Below, in pieces: positions 25,986-35,607 of a stretch of 64,000 bases of DNA. A model generated the notes under the pieces. The model saw nothing but the letters and a program-made list of their open reading frames with translations. It searched no databases and was not told the origin of the DNA. The translations under genes and the position numbers were made by a program. The stretch is from JAXLXE01 sp046328115 (GTDB lineage Bacteria > Chloroflexota > UBA6077 > JACCZL01). Each line of letters starts with the position of its first letter. Position 1 is the stretch's first letter. The stretch is taken from contig JAXLXE010000002.1 of the NCBI GenBank assembly GCA_046328115.1, forward strand, positions 868,001-932,000, read 5' to 3'.

Positions 25986-27137
25986 TCAGCCCAGGCCGCG
26001 CGATGCGACCGACTGCGCGATGCGACGATTGACGGCCGTGATCTCCTCCTGCCGAGGCAGCACCACCAGCTCGTCGTCGACGTCGTGCATCAGCAACGGC
26101 AGGGAGGCGCGGGCTTCCGTCTGCCAGCGGGCCCGCCAGGCTGAGGGCACGTCAAACGGCAGCGCCTGGTGGCTCACCGCGGCCCAGACGGCGGTCCACG
26201 CCCGAGGCACACCGGTCCACAGCGCGTAGCCGCCGCCGCCCAGGACCAGGAGACGGCCTTCGCACAGCTCGTGCGCCAGGTCGTGCGCCTGCCGCGCATA
26301 GTGCTCGAACGTCCGCGTGGACGCGTGGAGGTGGGTCAACGGGTCCTCCACGTAGCTATCGCAGCCGCTCTGCGCCACGATCACGTCCGGCTTGAACTGG
26401 CGGGCCAGCGTGGGTACCACGATGTCGTAGCACTCCACAAACGAGGCGTGGTGGGTGTACGGCTGGACGGGCACGTTGACGGCGTAGCCAAACCCCGCAC
26501 CCACGCCTCGCTCCTCCACGCCGCCGGTACCAGGAAAGAGGAAGCGGCCGCTCTCGTGGATGGAGATGGTGAGCACGCCCGGATCGTCGTAGAACGCGGC
26601 CTGAACGCCATCGCCGTGGTGCGCATCCGTGTCAATGTAGAGCACGCGAGCACCGTGGCGGCGAAGCCAGGCCACCGCGATGGATGCGTCGTTGTAGATG
26701 CAGAAGCCGGACGCCAGCCGTCGCATCGCGTGATGGAGTCCACCACCGGGGTTAAACGCGTGCGTGGCACCGCCGTTGAGCACCAGGTCCGCGCCTAGTA
26801 CGCTGCCGCCCACCACCAACGATGTGGCCTCGTGCATGCCGGCGAAGCTGGGCGTATCGCCGGGCCCCAGGCCAAAATCCATCAGCGGGTGTGCCGTGCG
26901 GCCGCTCTCGCTGACCTCGCGCACCCGATCCACGTACTCCAGGTCGTGCGCCAGGAGCAGCTCCTCCTCGGTGCCCATGCGCGGAGCCACCGCCACCACG
27001 TCTGGCCCGACCAGGAGGCCGGCATCCTCAATGAGCGAGGCCGTCAGCTTGAGGCGGATGGGGTCCAGAGGGTGCGTCTCTGAAAGCCTGTAGCCGGTGT
27101 ATTCAGGTGAGTAGATGAACGCCGAGCGACCAGACAC
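25986..27137 (-). CDS. Class I/II histone-deacetylase-fold protein, AcuC-like
   Basis: 383 residues of the arginase/deacetylase fold. Motifs: NPGGGLHHAM (catalytic His pair), FCIYNDASIAV, YIDTDAHHGDGVQ (zinc ligands Asp and His), SGCDSY (third zinc Asp) and GGGGYALW (catalytic Tyr). This matches acetoin utilisation protein AcuC and bacterial acetyl-polyamine or protein deacetylases. AcuC removes acetyl groups from acetyl-CoA synthetase in Bacillus; here no acs or acetyltransferase partner is adjacent, so the substrate is open. The 217-bp gap to the PAS gene holds that gene's promoter and nothing else recognised. Confidence 0.93.
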   Translation of the reverse strand: MSGRSAFIYSPEYTGYRLSETHPLDPIRLKLTASLIEDAGLLVGPDVVAVAPRMGTEEELLLAHDLEYVDRVREVSESGRTAHPLMDFGLGPGDTPSFAGMHEATSLVVGGSVLGADLVLNGGATHAFNPGGGLHHAMRRLASGFCIYNDASIAVAWLRRHGARVLYIDTDAHHGDGVQAAFYDDPGVLTISIHESGRFLFPGTGGVEERGVGAGFGYAVNVPVQPYTHHASFVECYDIVVPTLARQFKPDVIVAQSGCDSYVEDPLTHLHASTRTFEHYARQAHDLAHELCEGRLLVLGGGGYALWTGVPRAWTAVWAAVSHQALPFDVPSAWRARWQTEARASLPLLMHDVDDELVVLPRQEEITAVNRRIAQSVASRGLG

Positions 27138-27237
27138 GCACGCTTCCTGTGTCTTGACGTGAGATCGTGACCCGCCAGACTGCGTTAACCTGGCCGATCA
27201 ACGATACCAGAGGTGGCCGAGGGCTCTGGTCGGTAGC

Positions 27238-28524
27238 CTACTTACCGGCGCCGGCTTTCGCCGGCAGCAGTGCGAGCGCGCCGTCCGCCACCACCCGCGG
27301 CTCGCTGCTGCCGTCCGCGGGCGCCAGGTACACGCGCGAGCCGCGTGCCTCCCCGCTTCCTGGCGGGTTGCCGGCGTACACCAGGTGCCGACTATCCGGC
27401 GTCCAGGTGGCGTGGGACTGGGCGAACTGATCGAAGAACAGGTATAGGCGTAGCTGCTCCTGCGACGGGACGAACGCGCCGACGCGCTTGGACGCCTTCC
27501 CTGCCGCGTCCGCCACGTACCAGACCAGCGCCTGGGCCTGGCGGTCCGCCGCGGCGTAGGCCAGCTTCTTGCCATCTGGCGACCAGAAGAACGCCATGAC
27601 GGGCTGGTCCGTGACCTGAACACGGTCTGAGCCGTCGCGCTGGATGACCTCCAGCCCCTGGTAGAAGATCCGGTCAGCGCTGACGCGCGACGAGAACGCG
27701 AGCCGGCCCCCGTCCGGGGACAACAGGAACGAGACCTCGTCATTCAGAGAAGCCAGGCGGGTTCGCGTACTGCCCTGCGCATCGCCAACGGAGATCAGGG
27801 CGCTATTGTCTGGACCCTCGGCAACCACCGCTACCTGCTTGCCATCCAGCGACCAGGCGGGCGCCCGAAAGTCGGCCGGCAGATCCCCAAACGTGCGGCG
27901 CGTGGCCTGCACGTCCGTGCCTACGAAGGCAAGATCCGCCCGGGCGTTGGCCCTGCGCGAACCGCCCGTATGAACCAGGATCTCGCTGCCATCAGGAGAC
28001 CAGGAAAAATACAGCGGGCCGCCGTCGCCGGAGGCGATCTGGCGCGGCTGCCCGTTTCCGGCGGCATCCACCAGGAGCAGCACGATCTCGCCCTGCTCCT
28101 GGACCAGCAACCCTAGCCGCGATCCATCTGGCGACCATGACATGTAGATCGGGAACTGGTCCCGCGTCTCCCACAGCCGACTCAGGCCCGAGCCGTCGGG
28201 CTGGACGACCCACATTGCCGCGTTCCCGGGTGCGTTGCCCTCGCCAGATCGCAGGCGCATAAACGCCAGGCGCGAGCCGTCGGGAGACCAGGTGGGCTGC
28301 CGCGAGCGTCGGATCTCGTTGGCACGAACCGCCTCACCGGGCAGGTTGTCCACCCGCCGGGGGTCTCCGCCCTCAACCGCCAGCACGTAGATGTGGTCGT
28401 CACCGCCCACGTAGGCAATACGGTTCGGCGCGTGCGGCGTGGACGCGGTGGGTGCGGCCACGGTGCACGCAGCGCCCAGCGCGCCGAACACCATCGCCAG
28501 CAAGAGCCAACCCAGCCGACCCAT
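27238..28524 (-). CDS. TolB/WD40-like beta-propeller lipoprotein
   Basis: 428 residues. Start ATG 28524 gives a signal peptide (MGRLGWLLLAMVFGALGAAC) with a lipobox Cys20. The body contains repeated WSPDGS/WSPDGK-type blades (for example QPTWSPDGSRLAFMR, MSWSPDGSRLGLL, FSWSPDGSEILVH, FFWSPDGKKLAYA, WTPDSRHLVYAG), the PD40/TolB repeat pattern. Such lipoproteins usually bind partners on the outer membrane face; no enzyme motif is seen. It stands alone: AcuC lies 100 bp downstream and the ABC permease gene 62 bp upstream, on the same strand. Confidence 0.85.
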   Translation of the reverse strand: MGRLGWLLLAMVFGALGAACTVAAPTASTPHAPNRIAYVGGDDHIYVLAVEGGDPRRVDNLPGEAVRANEIRRSRQPTWSPDGSRLAFMRLRSGEGNAPGNAAMWVVQPDGSGLSRLWETRDQFPIYMSWSPDGSRLGLLVQEQGEIVLLLVDAAGNGQPRQIASGDGGPLYFSWSPDGSEILVHTGGSRRANARADLAFVGTDVQATRRTFGDLPADFRAPAWSLDGKQVAVVAEGPDNSALISVGDAQGSTRTRLASLNDEVSFLLSPDGGRLAFSSRVSADRIFYQGLEVIQRDGSDRVQVTDQPVMAFFWSPDGKKLAYAAADRQAQALVWYVADAAGKASKRVGAFVPSQEQLRLYLFFDQFAQSHATWTPDSRHLVYAGNPPGSGEARGSRVYLAPADGSSEPRVVADGALALLPAKAGAGK

Positions 28525-28585
28525 GTCCCCCACGCACCTCCGCCTGCCTGCAGCCCAGCATACCACGGCGACCCGCAGTACCCCC

Positions 28586-29419
28586 TTATCGGTCACGCAA
28601 GCGGGGGTTGAGCCAGTCCACCAGTCCATCAGCCAGCAGGTTCACCGCCAGGGCGCTCACGACGATTCCCAGGCCCGGCCAGAGGGCCGGCCACGGCGTC
28701 TCGCGGACGTACACCGTGCTCGCCGCCACGTCCGCGCCCCACTCGGGGTAGGGCGCCTGCGCGCCGAGCCCCAGGAAGCCCAGGCTGGCGGTGGCAAGAA
28801 TGGCGGAGCCCAGGTTGAGACTGGCCTGGACCGCCAGTGGACCGATGCAGTTGGGAGCCACGTGCCATGCCAGGATCCGGGCCCCAGATGCACCAGCCGC
28901 CTGCGCCGCCTCCACGAACGGTAGCGCGGCCACCACCAGCGCCTGGCCCCGGGCCATCCGCGCGAACTGGGGGGTGTAAGCGATGGCCACCGCCAGCATA
29001 GCGTTCGTGAGGCTGGGGCCCAACGCGCTGGCGATGGCGATTGCCAGCACCAGACTGGGAAACGCCAGCATGGCATCCGCCAGGCGCATGGCCACCGAGT
29101 CCACCCAGCCGCGGGCGTGGCCGGCCAGAAGGCCAACCGGGATGCCGGCCAGGCAGGCAGCGGCGATGACGCCCAGGCCCACCAACAGCGTGGTCTGCCC
29201 GCCCCAGAGGAATCGACTGAGCAGGTCGCGTCCAAAGAAATCAGAGCCCAAGAGGAACTCTGAGCCGGGTGGGCGGAACTTCTTCAGGATGTTCACCTGG
29301 ATGGGCTCCGCAGGCGCCAACAGCGGCGCCGCGACGACCAGGACCGCGATCAGCGTCGTCAGCACCAGGCCCACTAGCGGCGGGCCGGACAGGAGCGGCG
29401 ACCGCCCACGCCGTCGCAC
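28586..29419 (-). CDS. ABC transporter permease, DppC/OppC type (second transporter)
   Basis: 277 residues. The N-terminal extension is short. FLLGSDFFGRDLLSRFLWG, the coupling loop EAAQAAGASGARILAWHVAPN and the end VNLLADGLVDWLNPRLRDR match the family. The GTG start overlaps the stop of the DppB-type gene by one base (GTAGTG), implying translational coupling. As in the first transporter, no ATPase gene is linked. Confidence 0.94.
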   Translation of the reverse strand: MRRRGRSPLLSGPPLVGLVLTTLIAVLVVAAPLLAPAEPIQVNILKKFRPPGSEFLLGSDFFGRDLLSRFLWGGQTTLLVGLGVIAAACLAGIPVGLLAGHARGWVDSVAMRLADAMLAFPSLVLAIAIASALGPSLTNAMLAVAIAYTPQFARMARGQALVVAALPFVEAAQAAGASGARILAWHVAPNCIGPLAVQASLNLGSAILATASLGFLGLGAQAPYPEWGADVAASTVYVRETPWPALWPGLGIVVSALAVNLLADGLVDWLNPRLRDR

Positions 29420-30420
29420 TACCGCCGCACCCGCGGATCAAGCAGTCCATACGACAGGTCAACGGCCAGCAGCACCAGCACGTAGACTGTGGCGAAGAGG
29501 ACCGTGGTCCCCTGGACCACGGCGTAGTCGCGGCCAGTGATCGCCTCGTACATGTAGCGACCTAGACCTGGCCAGGCGAAGATCGTCTCTGTCAGCACCG
29601 CGCCGCTCAGCAGCTCAGCGAACTTGAGTCCGGTGATCGTCAGCACCGGCAGCAGGGCATTGCGCAGCGCATGCCCGCCGATGACACGCACCGCCGAGAG
29701 GCCCTTGGCGCGGGCCGTGCGGATGTAGTCATCCGCCAGGACATCGAGCAGCGCGGCCCGCGCCATCCTGGACACCGTGGCCGTGAGAAACGCCCCCAGA
29801 ACGAGGGACGGAACGACGAGATGGCTCACCGCGTCCGCCAGGCGCCCCAGGTCTCCATGCAACAGGGCACCGACCACCACGAATCCAGTGCCACCCACCG
29901 CGCCACTCTCAGCCGAGATCCGACCAGAAACGGGCAGCAAGTCCAACCAGAGCGCCAGGACAAGCTGTGCGGCGAGCGCCAGCCAGAACACCGGTACGGA
30001 GACGCCGAGCAGCGCGATGATGCGCCCGAGGTGATCCCAGACCGAGTTGCGCCTGAGCGCCGTGAGCGTGCCAAAGGCCACCCCAAGCGGCACCGCGACG
30101 AGCGTGGCCGCCACAGCGAGCTCGACTGTGGCGGGGAGCCGCTGCGCGATCTCTTCCGTCACCGGCCGGCGGGTCTTGGCTGAATTTCCGAGGTCTCCCC
30201 GAGCCAGGCCGTAAACGTACTCCAGGTACTGGACGATGAGCGGACGATCCAGCCCAAGCTGCTCGCGGAGCGCAGCTATCTGGTCGCGGGTAGCACCGGG
30301 TCCCAGCATCAGCGTGGCGGGATCTCCCGGTATCAGCCGGACGATGACGAACGAGATGGTCGCCACCAGGAGCAGCACCGGCAGGGCCGCGGCGATGCGC
30401 CGAACGGCGTACGTCAGCAC
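29419..30420 (-). CDS. ABC transporter permease, DppB/OppB type (second transporter)
   Basis: 333 residues starting MLTYAVRRIAAALPVLLLVA, with FVIVRLIPGDPATLMLG and the loop RTARAKGLSAVRVIGGHALRN. It ends with YGLLDPRVRR. A 17-residue insert between helices (SGRISAESGAVGGTGF region) makes it slightly longer than the other two DppB proteins here. GTG start with GAGGGC upstream. It follows the binding-protein gene after about 100 bp that contain a hairpin. Confidence 0.94.
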   Translation of the reverse strand: MLTYAVRRIAAALPVLLLVATISFVIVRLIPGDPATLMLGPGATRDQIAALREQLGLDRPLIVQYLEYVYGLARGDLGNSAKTRRPVTEEIAQRLPATVELAVAATLVAVPLGVAFGTLTALRRNSVWDHLGRIIALLGVSVPVFWLALAAQLVLALWLDLLPVSGRISAESGAVGGTGFVVVGALLHGDLGRLADAVSHLVVPSLVLGAFLTATVSRMARAALLDVLADDYIRTARAKGLSAVRVIGGHALRNALLPVLTITGLKFAELLSGAVLTETIFAWPGLGRYMYEAITGRDYAVVQGTTVLFATVYVLVLLAVDLSYGLLDPRVRR

Positions 30421-30442
30421 GCTGCCCTCGCCGGTCGCGCGA

Positions 30443-30472
30443 GGAGGGTGACGCCACGCAGCGCCACCCTCC
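30443..30472 (-). terminator. Intercistronic hairpin between binding protein and permease genes
   Basis: Positions 30443-30454 and 30461-30472 pair over 12 bp with one mismatch around a 6-nt loop. It lies between the binding-protein stop (30523) and the DppB start (30420). Hairpins at this place often stabilise the binding-protein mRNA or attenuate transcription, so that binding protein exceeds permease. There is no T tract, so full termination is unlikely. Confidence 0.45.
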
Positions 30473-30522
30473 GTGCCGGCGGACCGCTAGGGACGGTCCT
30501 CCTCATGACAGCCGGGGCAGGG

Positions 30523-32268
30523 TCAGGACTTCTTGACCTGCCAGTACTCGGTGAGCGGCGGCGCGGTGTTCGGCACGAGGTTGTCGATGTTGGCCCGCGT
30601 GTAGACGATCACCTTGGGGCTGAAGAGGTACACGCCCGGCTGGAAGTCCATGAGGCGCTTCTGGATGTCGTAGTAGAGCTGCTTCCGGTCCTCCAGCTTG
30701 GTCGTCTGCTGGGCCTTCTCGATAAGGCCGTCGAGCTCGGCGTTCTTGGGCATCCGAAGCGTCAGCGCGGTGTTGCCCAGGGAGGATAGGTAACCAATGG
30801 TGATGTGCGCGTCCGGGTCGTTGTACCAGGGCTGGCGGCCGTCCAGGGCGATGTCGTGCTCGCCGGCGGTGTGAAGCTGGCGCAGCGCCGGAAACTCTAG
30901 CTGGACCACTTCCGCCTTGATGCCGGCCTCGGCCAGGTTGGCCTGGAGGAAGGTGCCGATGTCGCGCCAGCTCGACCCCTGAAAGGTGTACATCTTGAGT
31001 GCGAGGTTGGACTGGCCAGCCTCCGCCAGGAGCGCCTTGGCCCTGGCGACATCGCGCTTGGGCGCCAGCGACTGCGCCTCCGGAAGCACCGCCCAGCTCG
31101 ACTGGGTCAGCGGGCCGTACACGCGGCTGGCCGTGCCGCCGAGCACCCCGGCCAGCAGTCCGTCGTAGTCGATCGCCAGCGCAATCGCCTGGCGCACGCG
31201 CTTGTCCGTCATGACACCGGCAGTGCCATCCGCATTGTCGAAGTCGATATTGCGGATGATCTGGCTCTCAAACTCCAGGACCTTCACGTCCTTGTTCTTC
31301 TTGAGCGCGTCGATGTCCGCGATGGGCAGCGAGAACAGGTTCCCGTTCTGCTGCACTACGTCCACCGTGCCCTTCTCCAGCTCGAGTCGCCGCGTGGCCT
31401 GGTCCTTGATCACGCGATATACCAGCCGCTGGACAGTGGGGGCACCGCGGAAATAGGACGGATTCGCCGACAGCACCACCTCGGTGTCGGGCGTGTAGCT
31501 CTCGAACTTGAACGGTCCTGTGCCCACCGGCTTGGCGCCAATCTGCTCCTTGCTGAGAGCCTTAGCATTGGTCGGTGAGTGGATGGCGGCCTGGGGCACC
31601 GCGAGCTGCGAGAGGAACACGGCGGACGGCGCTTTGAGGCTGATCTTCACGGTCCGCGGATCGGGTGCCTCGATGGACTCGATGGGGCCGTAGTACGCGG
31701 TCATGAAGGTGTTGTCCGCCTTCACCCGCTCCATAGCCGCCTTGACGGCCGCGGCGTCGCACGGCGTGTTGTCGTGGAACATCACGCCGGAGCGCAGCTT
31801 GAACGTGTAGACCTTCCCGTCTGGCGAGATCTCCCAGCTCTCCGCCAGGCGGCCCTCGAGCTGGTCGAACTTGGGCGCCTTCCAAGCCACCAGCGTGTCG
31901 AACACGTTCACGATGATCTCCGAGCCCACGGGATAGGCCAGGTTCGTACTGGGGTCAAGACTCTGGGGATCGGAGTCGATCGCGATGGTGAGGGTCACGG
32001 CGGGGCCGCTGGGCTTGGCGGCGGCCGCGGGCTGAGCCGCGGCGGGCGCGGCGGCAGCCGGGGAGGCGGCTGGTGAGGCCGCTGGCGATGCAGCGGGGGA
32101 TGCGGCAGGGGCAGCCGGTTTCGGCGCCTCAGCGGGCTTAGCCGGCGCGGCAGTCGGCGTAGCCGGAGCCGAAGAGCAGGCCTGGATCAAGGTCGCGGAA
32201 GCCGTGGCGCCGATGAGCTGCACCAGCCGCCTGCGTGAGAGCTGCCAACGTGGGGTTCGCGATTGCAT
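30523..32268 (-). CDS. Peptide-type ABC solute-binding lipoprotein (Tat-type signal, PAAS repeats)
   Basis: 581 residues, family 5. The signal has LSRRRLVQLIG and a lipobox Cys31 (LIQAC). A low-complexity linker of about 60 residues contains a tetrapeptide PAAS repeated several times. The binding domain includes LTIAIDSDPQSLDPSTNLA, YTFKLRSGVMFHDNTPCDA and RVRQAIALAIDYDG. First gene of a binding protein-DppB-DppC operon and divergent from the nitrilase/peptidase operon, which suggests that its ligand is their substrate. The two binding proteins in the window are paralogous but clearly different. Confidence 0.93.
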   Translation of the reverse strand: MQSRTPRWQLSRRRLVQLIGATASATLIQACSSAPATPTAAPAKPAEAPKPAAPAASPAASPAASPAASPAAAAPAAAQPAAAAKPSGPAVTLTIAIDSDPQSLDPSTNLAYPVGSEIIVNVFDTLVAWKAPKFDQLEGRLAESWEISPDGKVYTFKLRSGVMFHDNTPCDAAAVKAAMERVKADNTFMTAYYGPIESIEAPDPRTVKISLKAPSAVFLSQLAVPQAAIHSPTNAKALSKEQIGAKPVGTGPFKFESYTPDTEVVLSANPSYFRGAPTVQRLVYRVIKDQATRRLELEKGTVDVVQQNGNLFSLPIADIDALKKNKDVKVLEFESQIIRNIDFDNADGTAGVMTDKRVRQAIALAIDYDGLLAGVLGGTASRVYGPLTQSSWAVLPEAQSLAPKRDVARAKALLAEAGQSNLALKMYTFQGSSWRDIGTFLQANLAEAGIKAEVVQLEFPALRQLHTAGEHDIALDGRQPWYNDPDAHITIGYLSSLGNTALTLRMPKNAELDGLIEKAQQTTKLEDRKQLYYDIQKRLMDFQPGVYLFSPKVIVYTRANIDNLVPNTAPPLTEYWQVKKS

Positions 32269-32444
32269 CTAGCTACCTCAACGGATGTGGGCGGCTTCAC
32301 CCGCCGCGTTTGACTGCCGAGACTTCGCAGAAGCATACCAGCGCTCGCAAGGATGCGTCCCTGGAAGCACGAAACGTCTGTCACGGTATCGCCGCGAGTA
32401 CACTCCTTCGAGCGATCAATGCACCAAGCGGAGGCCCTCCTATC

Positions 32445-33293
32445 TTGGCGGACGAGCTCAGACTGTCACTCATCCAGATGCGTGCGGAGACAGACGCACG
32501 CGATGCCAACGTTGCCCGCGCGTGCGCTGAGATCGACCGACTGTGCACCGCGGAAGACGGCCCACCAGACCTGATCGTGCTGCCTGAGCTTTTCAACACG
32601 GAGTATTTCCCGCAACACCGCGACTGGTCCTACGTGCGCTACGCCGAGCCGGTGGACGGTCCCACCATGACGGCCATCCGGGAGCGCGCGGTCAGGCACC
32701 GGACGTCCATCGTGGCGCCCATCTACGAGCTCGCCTCGCCCGGCCACCTGTACGACAGCGCTATCGCCGTGGGGCCGGAGGGGGAGATCCTGGCGACGTA
32801 CCGCAAGGCCCACCCCGCGGCCATGGAGAGCGTGGAGAAGCTGTACTTCCGGCCGGGCAGCAAGTTCCCCGTGTTCACCCTGCCGAACGGCTGGAGGGTG
32901 GGCATGATCATCTGTTACGACACGTACTTCCCGGAGAGCGCGCGGTCGGTGGCGCTCCACGGCGCCGAGCTGCTGGTGATCCCGTTCGCGGGGGGCACCG
33001 CTCACCGCTGGTATGACCTGATGGCGGTGCGCGCCTTCGAGAACCTGCTCTTCCTGGCAGCGTGTAACAAGGTGGGGGTGGAGGATCGCCAGCCATTTGG
33101 CGGTCGGTCGTGCGTGTTCGACCCGTTCGGCGAGATGCTCGTCACCGCCAGCGGTGACCGCGAGGAATCCATCAGCACGACGCTGGACCGCTCGCAGATC
33201 TGGCAGGCCAGGACGCGCTACAGCATGTACCGCGACCGTCGACCGGACCTGTACCGGGCTCTGGTCACGGACGCCGAGGATCTCCATGGCTGA
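32445..33293 (+). CDS. Carbon-nitrogen hydrolase (nitrilase superfamily), first copy
   Basis: 282 residues from TTG 32445, which gives the family N-terminus (ELRLSLIQMRAE). The frame is open further upstream, but that part overlaps the divergent promoter region and has no family similarity. Catalytic triad: Glu in IVLPELFNTEYF, Lys in ATYRKAHPAAM and Cys in MIICYDTYFPESA. Members cleave amides or N-carbamoyl compounds (beta-ureidopropionase, N-carbamoylputrescine amidase, omega-amidase). Its stop overlaps the following M24 peptidase by 8 bp. The neighbourhood favours an N-carbamoyl or amide substrate, but this is inference. Confidence 0.92.
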   Translation: MADELRLSLIQMRAETDARDANVARACAEIDRLCTAEDGPPDLIVLPELFNTEYFPQHRDWSYVRYAEPVDGPTMTAIRERAVRHRTSIVAPIYELASPGHLYDSAIAVGPEGEILATYRKAHPAAMESVEKLYFRPGSKFPVFTLPNGWRVGMIICYDTYFPESARSVALHGAELLVIPFAGGTAHRWYDLMAVRAFENLLFLAACNKVGVEDRQPFGGRSCVFDPFGEMLVTASGDREESISTTLDRSQIWQARTRYSMYRDRRPDLYRALVTDAEDLHG

Positions 33294-34563
33294 GCTGTCG
33301 TTACCTGCCCACGATCTGGATCGCGCACGGGCCTCCAACCTGATGGCTCAGGATGGACTGGACGCCATCGTGGCGCAGAGCCCGGAGAACTTCTACTACG
33401 CCACGGGACACCGGGCCTGGGCCATCAACCTGTACCGGCGCGCCGGCTTCGGAGCGGCCGTGGTGCCGGCCGACCCGGCGGCGGGCGCCGGTGCCGTGGT
33501 GGCGGACGTCGACGCCGGCCACTTCAGGCGGACCACGGCCGGAGCGTTTCCGCACGTCCGCGAGTACGCATTCTGGGTGGCATTCTGCGAGGTGGATCCG
33601 TCCCGGGCATCAGACGATGTGTGTGGCGCGCTGCATGCGGCCAGCACGGACAAGCCACGCGACCTGCTGGGCCAGGTGGACCGCCAGGCGACGATCCAGG
33701 AAGTGGCCGGCGTCATCCGGGAGATGGGCCTCTCGGAGCGGCGGCGTATTGGGATAGAGCTGGGCTTCATGTCGGCAGACACGTTTGGCTGGCTGCGCGA
33801 TCTGCTCCCTGGCGTCACCTGGGTGGATTGCGGCGGCCTCCTGGCGGAGCTGCGGATGCTGAAGAATCCCCGCGAGGTCGCCCGGCTCAAGACCGCCACC
33901 GAGCTGACGGAAGCCGGCATCGCCGGGGCCATCGCGCACCGTCGTCGGGGCGTGACCGCCCGCGAGCTGGTGCGCGCCTACGAGCGAGCCATCCTCAACG
34001 AGCCGAGGGTCACGGCCGAGGCGGTGGACCTGGGCATGATGCGGCTGTCCCTGCGGCTAGGTCCAAACGTGATGAGCGCCGAGGCCTACGGTCCCCACCC
34101 GCTGGTTCGGGGCGACCTGCTGTTCCTGGACGCTGGGGTAGAGGTAGCTGGCTACCGCTCCGACATGGGAAGGACAGCCGTGTACGGTGCGCCCACCGAC
34201 TCCCAGAAGACGGTGCACGAGGCGCTCCTGGCGGGACAGCTCGCGGCACGCGACCTGCTGCGCCCAGGCACACCGTCCTCTGAGATCTTTTGGGCCGGCC
34301 AACGCGCGATCTGGCAGGCGGGCCTGGAGTCCTACGTTCGGGGCAACGTAGGGCACGGCATCGGGATGGACGCCGCGCCGGAGCTGCCCATCATCTCGAA
34401 GGAGGATCCCCACGTGCTGGCGCCTGGCATGGTGATCTCCGTGGAGTTCCCCTACTACGTCCACGGGCTCGGCGCGTTCCAGGTGGAGGACACCTACTTG
34501 ATCACGAAGGCGGGCGCCGAGCGATGGACTATGCTTCCCGATCAGCTCGTGGAGCTGGATTGA
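33286..34563 (+). CDS. M24 family metallopeptidase, Xaa-Pro peptidase/creatinase-like
   Basis: 425 residues in two domains: an N-terminal creatinase-type domain (about 1-180) and the pita-bread catalytic domain. All five metal ligands can be placed: two Asp in LFLDAGVEVAGYRSDMGRT, His in NVGHGIGMD, Glu in VISVEFPYY and Glu in FQVEDTYLIT. This favours a true dinuclear metallopeptidase over creatinase, which lacks the metals. ATG 33286 overlaps the preceding nitrilase stop. In an operon with amidases and a ureohydrolase-like protein, it may cleave the imported compound before deamidation. Confidence 0.93.
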   Translation: MAELSLPAHDLDRARASNLMAQDGLDAIVAQSPENFYYATGHRAWAINLYRRAGFGAAVVPADPAAGAGAVVADVDAGHFRRTTAGAFPHVREYAFWVAFCEVDPSRASDDVCGALHAASTDKPRDLLGQVDRQATIQEVAGVIREMGLSERRRIGIELGFMSADTFGWLRDLLPGVTWVDCGGLLAELRMLKNPREVARLKTATELTEAGIAGAIAHRRRGVTARELVRAYERAILNEPRVTAEAVDLGMMRLSLRLGPNVMSAEAYGPHPLVRGDLLFLDAGVEVAGYRSDMGRTAVYGAPTDSQKTVHEALLAGQLAARDLLRPGTPSSEIFWAGQRAIWQAGLESYVRGNVGHGIGMDAAPELPIISKEDPHVLAPGMVISVEFPYYVHGLGAFQVEDTYLITKAGAERWTMLPDQLVELD

Positions 34564-34605
34564 CCGGCCGCTGCCCCGTCAACGCTCCCCAGTAAGGACC
34601 TTGCT

Positions 34606-35607
34606 TTGAGCCGCCGTCCACCTCCTGGCCCCGACGCGTTCGAGTTCTCCCAGCCGATCGATCGTGTCGTCACGATGCTCGATCAGGACACGCCCACATT
34701 TCTGGGAGTGCCGGCCGCGCGCGATCGGAGCGCGCTCAGCGGGGCCGGCGCGGCCTTCATCGGCGTGCCCTACATGATCCCCGAGTTCCCGTACGACGCC
34801 GACCTTGTGCCCCGCCACATCCGCGTGGCATCGGCAAAATTCCGTGGCGGTTACCTGCCTGAGCTGGATCTGGACCCGCTGACTGCCCTGGGTGTGGTGG
34901 ACTATGGGGACGTGGCCATTGACCCCACCGACATGGATGGCTCGATCGAGCGAGTCCGCCGAGCCACGGCAGACGTACTGGAGGCGGGGGCGTTGCCGAT
35001 TGTCGTGGGTGGCAACGCGCCGCTCGCGTCGTTCGCGCCCATCAGCGCGCTGTCTGCCCACGTGGACGGGCAGATCGGCGTGGTTAACCTGGACGAGCAC
35101 GGCGACAACCGCGAGGAGTACATGGGTGGCGCCATGAACGCCTTCACCTGGGTTGCGCGCTCACTAGAGCTGGCAAACGTCGGAGCGCAACACTGGGCCC
35201 AGGCCGGCATGCGCGGGCCGGGCAACCTGCGGCCGCAGGTGGAGTGGTTCCAACAGAAGGGCGTTCGGCTGTTCACCGCCCGGGACCATCGCCGGCTCGG
35301 GACGAACGGGCTGATCGATGAGGCGCTGAAGGCCGCGACCCACGGCACGGACGCCACGTGCCTGGCAGTGGATTGGGATGTCTTGGACACAAGCGCGGCG
35401 CCCGGCTGGTCGTACCCCGATCCGCTGGGCTTCAACGGCGAGGACATGCTCCGCCTGGCCTACGCCATCGGCCGGGCTGAGCCGCCGCTGTCGCTGATCG
35501 CGTTCATGGCGCTGCCAGCCTGGGCGCGCCCGCCACTCTGGCTAGCCTGCTGGACCATCCTGTACGCGCTGGCCGGCGCGTGCGATCGTCGCGGGCTTCG
35601 AGGATGA
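34606..35607 (+). CDS. Ureohydrolase (arginase/agmatinase) family protein with altered metal site
   Basis: 333 residues. The second and third metal motifs of the family are present: VVNLDEHGDN (D-x-H-x-D) and LAVDWDVLDTS (D-x-D-x-x-D). The first motif, normally GGDHS with a Mn ligand His, reads VVGGNAPLAS here, so that His is replaced by Ala and its Asp by Asn. It may therefore bind one metal, use another ligand, or have lost hydrolase activity. Start TTG 34606 with AAGGACC upstream. The stop overlaps the next nitrilase by ATGA. Between two carbon-nitrogen hydrolases it suggests guanidino-compound metabolism. Confidence 0.85.
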   Translation: MSRRPPPGPDAFEFSQPIDRVVTMLDQDTPTFLGVPAARDRSALSGAGAAFIGVPYMIPEFPYDADLVPRHIRVASAKFRGGYLPELDLDPLTALGVVDYGDVAIDPTDMDGSIERVRRATADVLEAGALPIVVGGNAPLASFAPISALSAHVDGQIGVVNLDEHGDNREEYMGGAMNAFTWVARSLELANVGAQHWAQAGMRGPGNLRPQVEWFQQKGVRLFTARDHRRLGTNGLIDEALKAATHGTDATCLAVDWDVLDTSAAPGWSYPDPLGFNGEDMLRLAYAIGRAEPPLSLIAFMALPAWARPPLWLACWTILYALAGACDRRGLRG

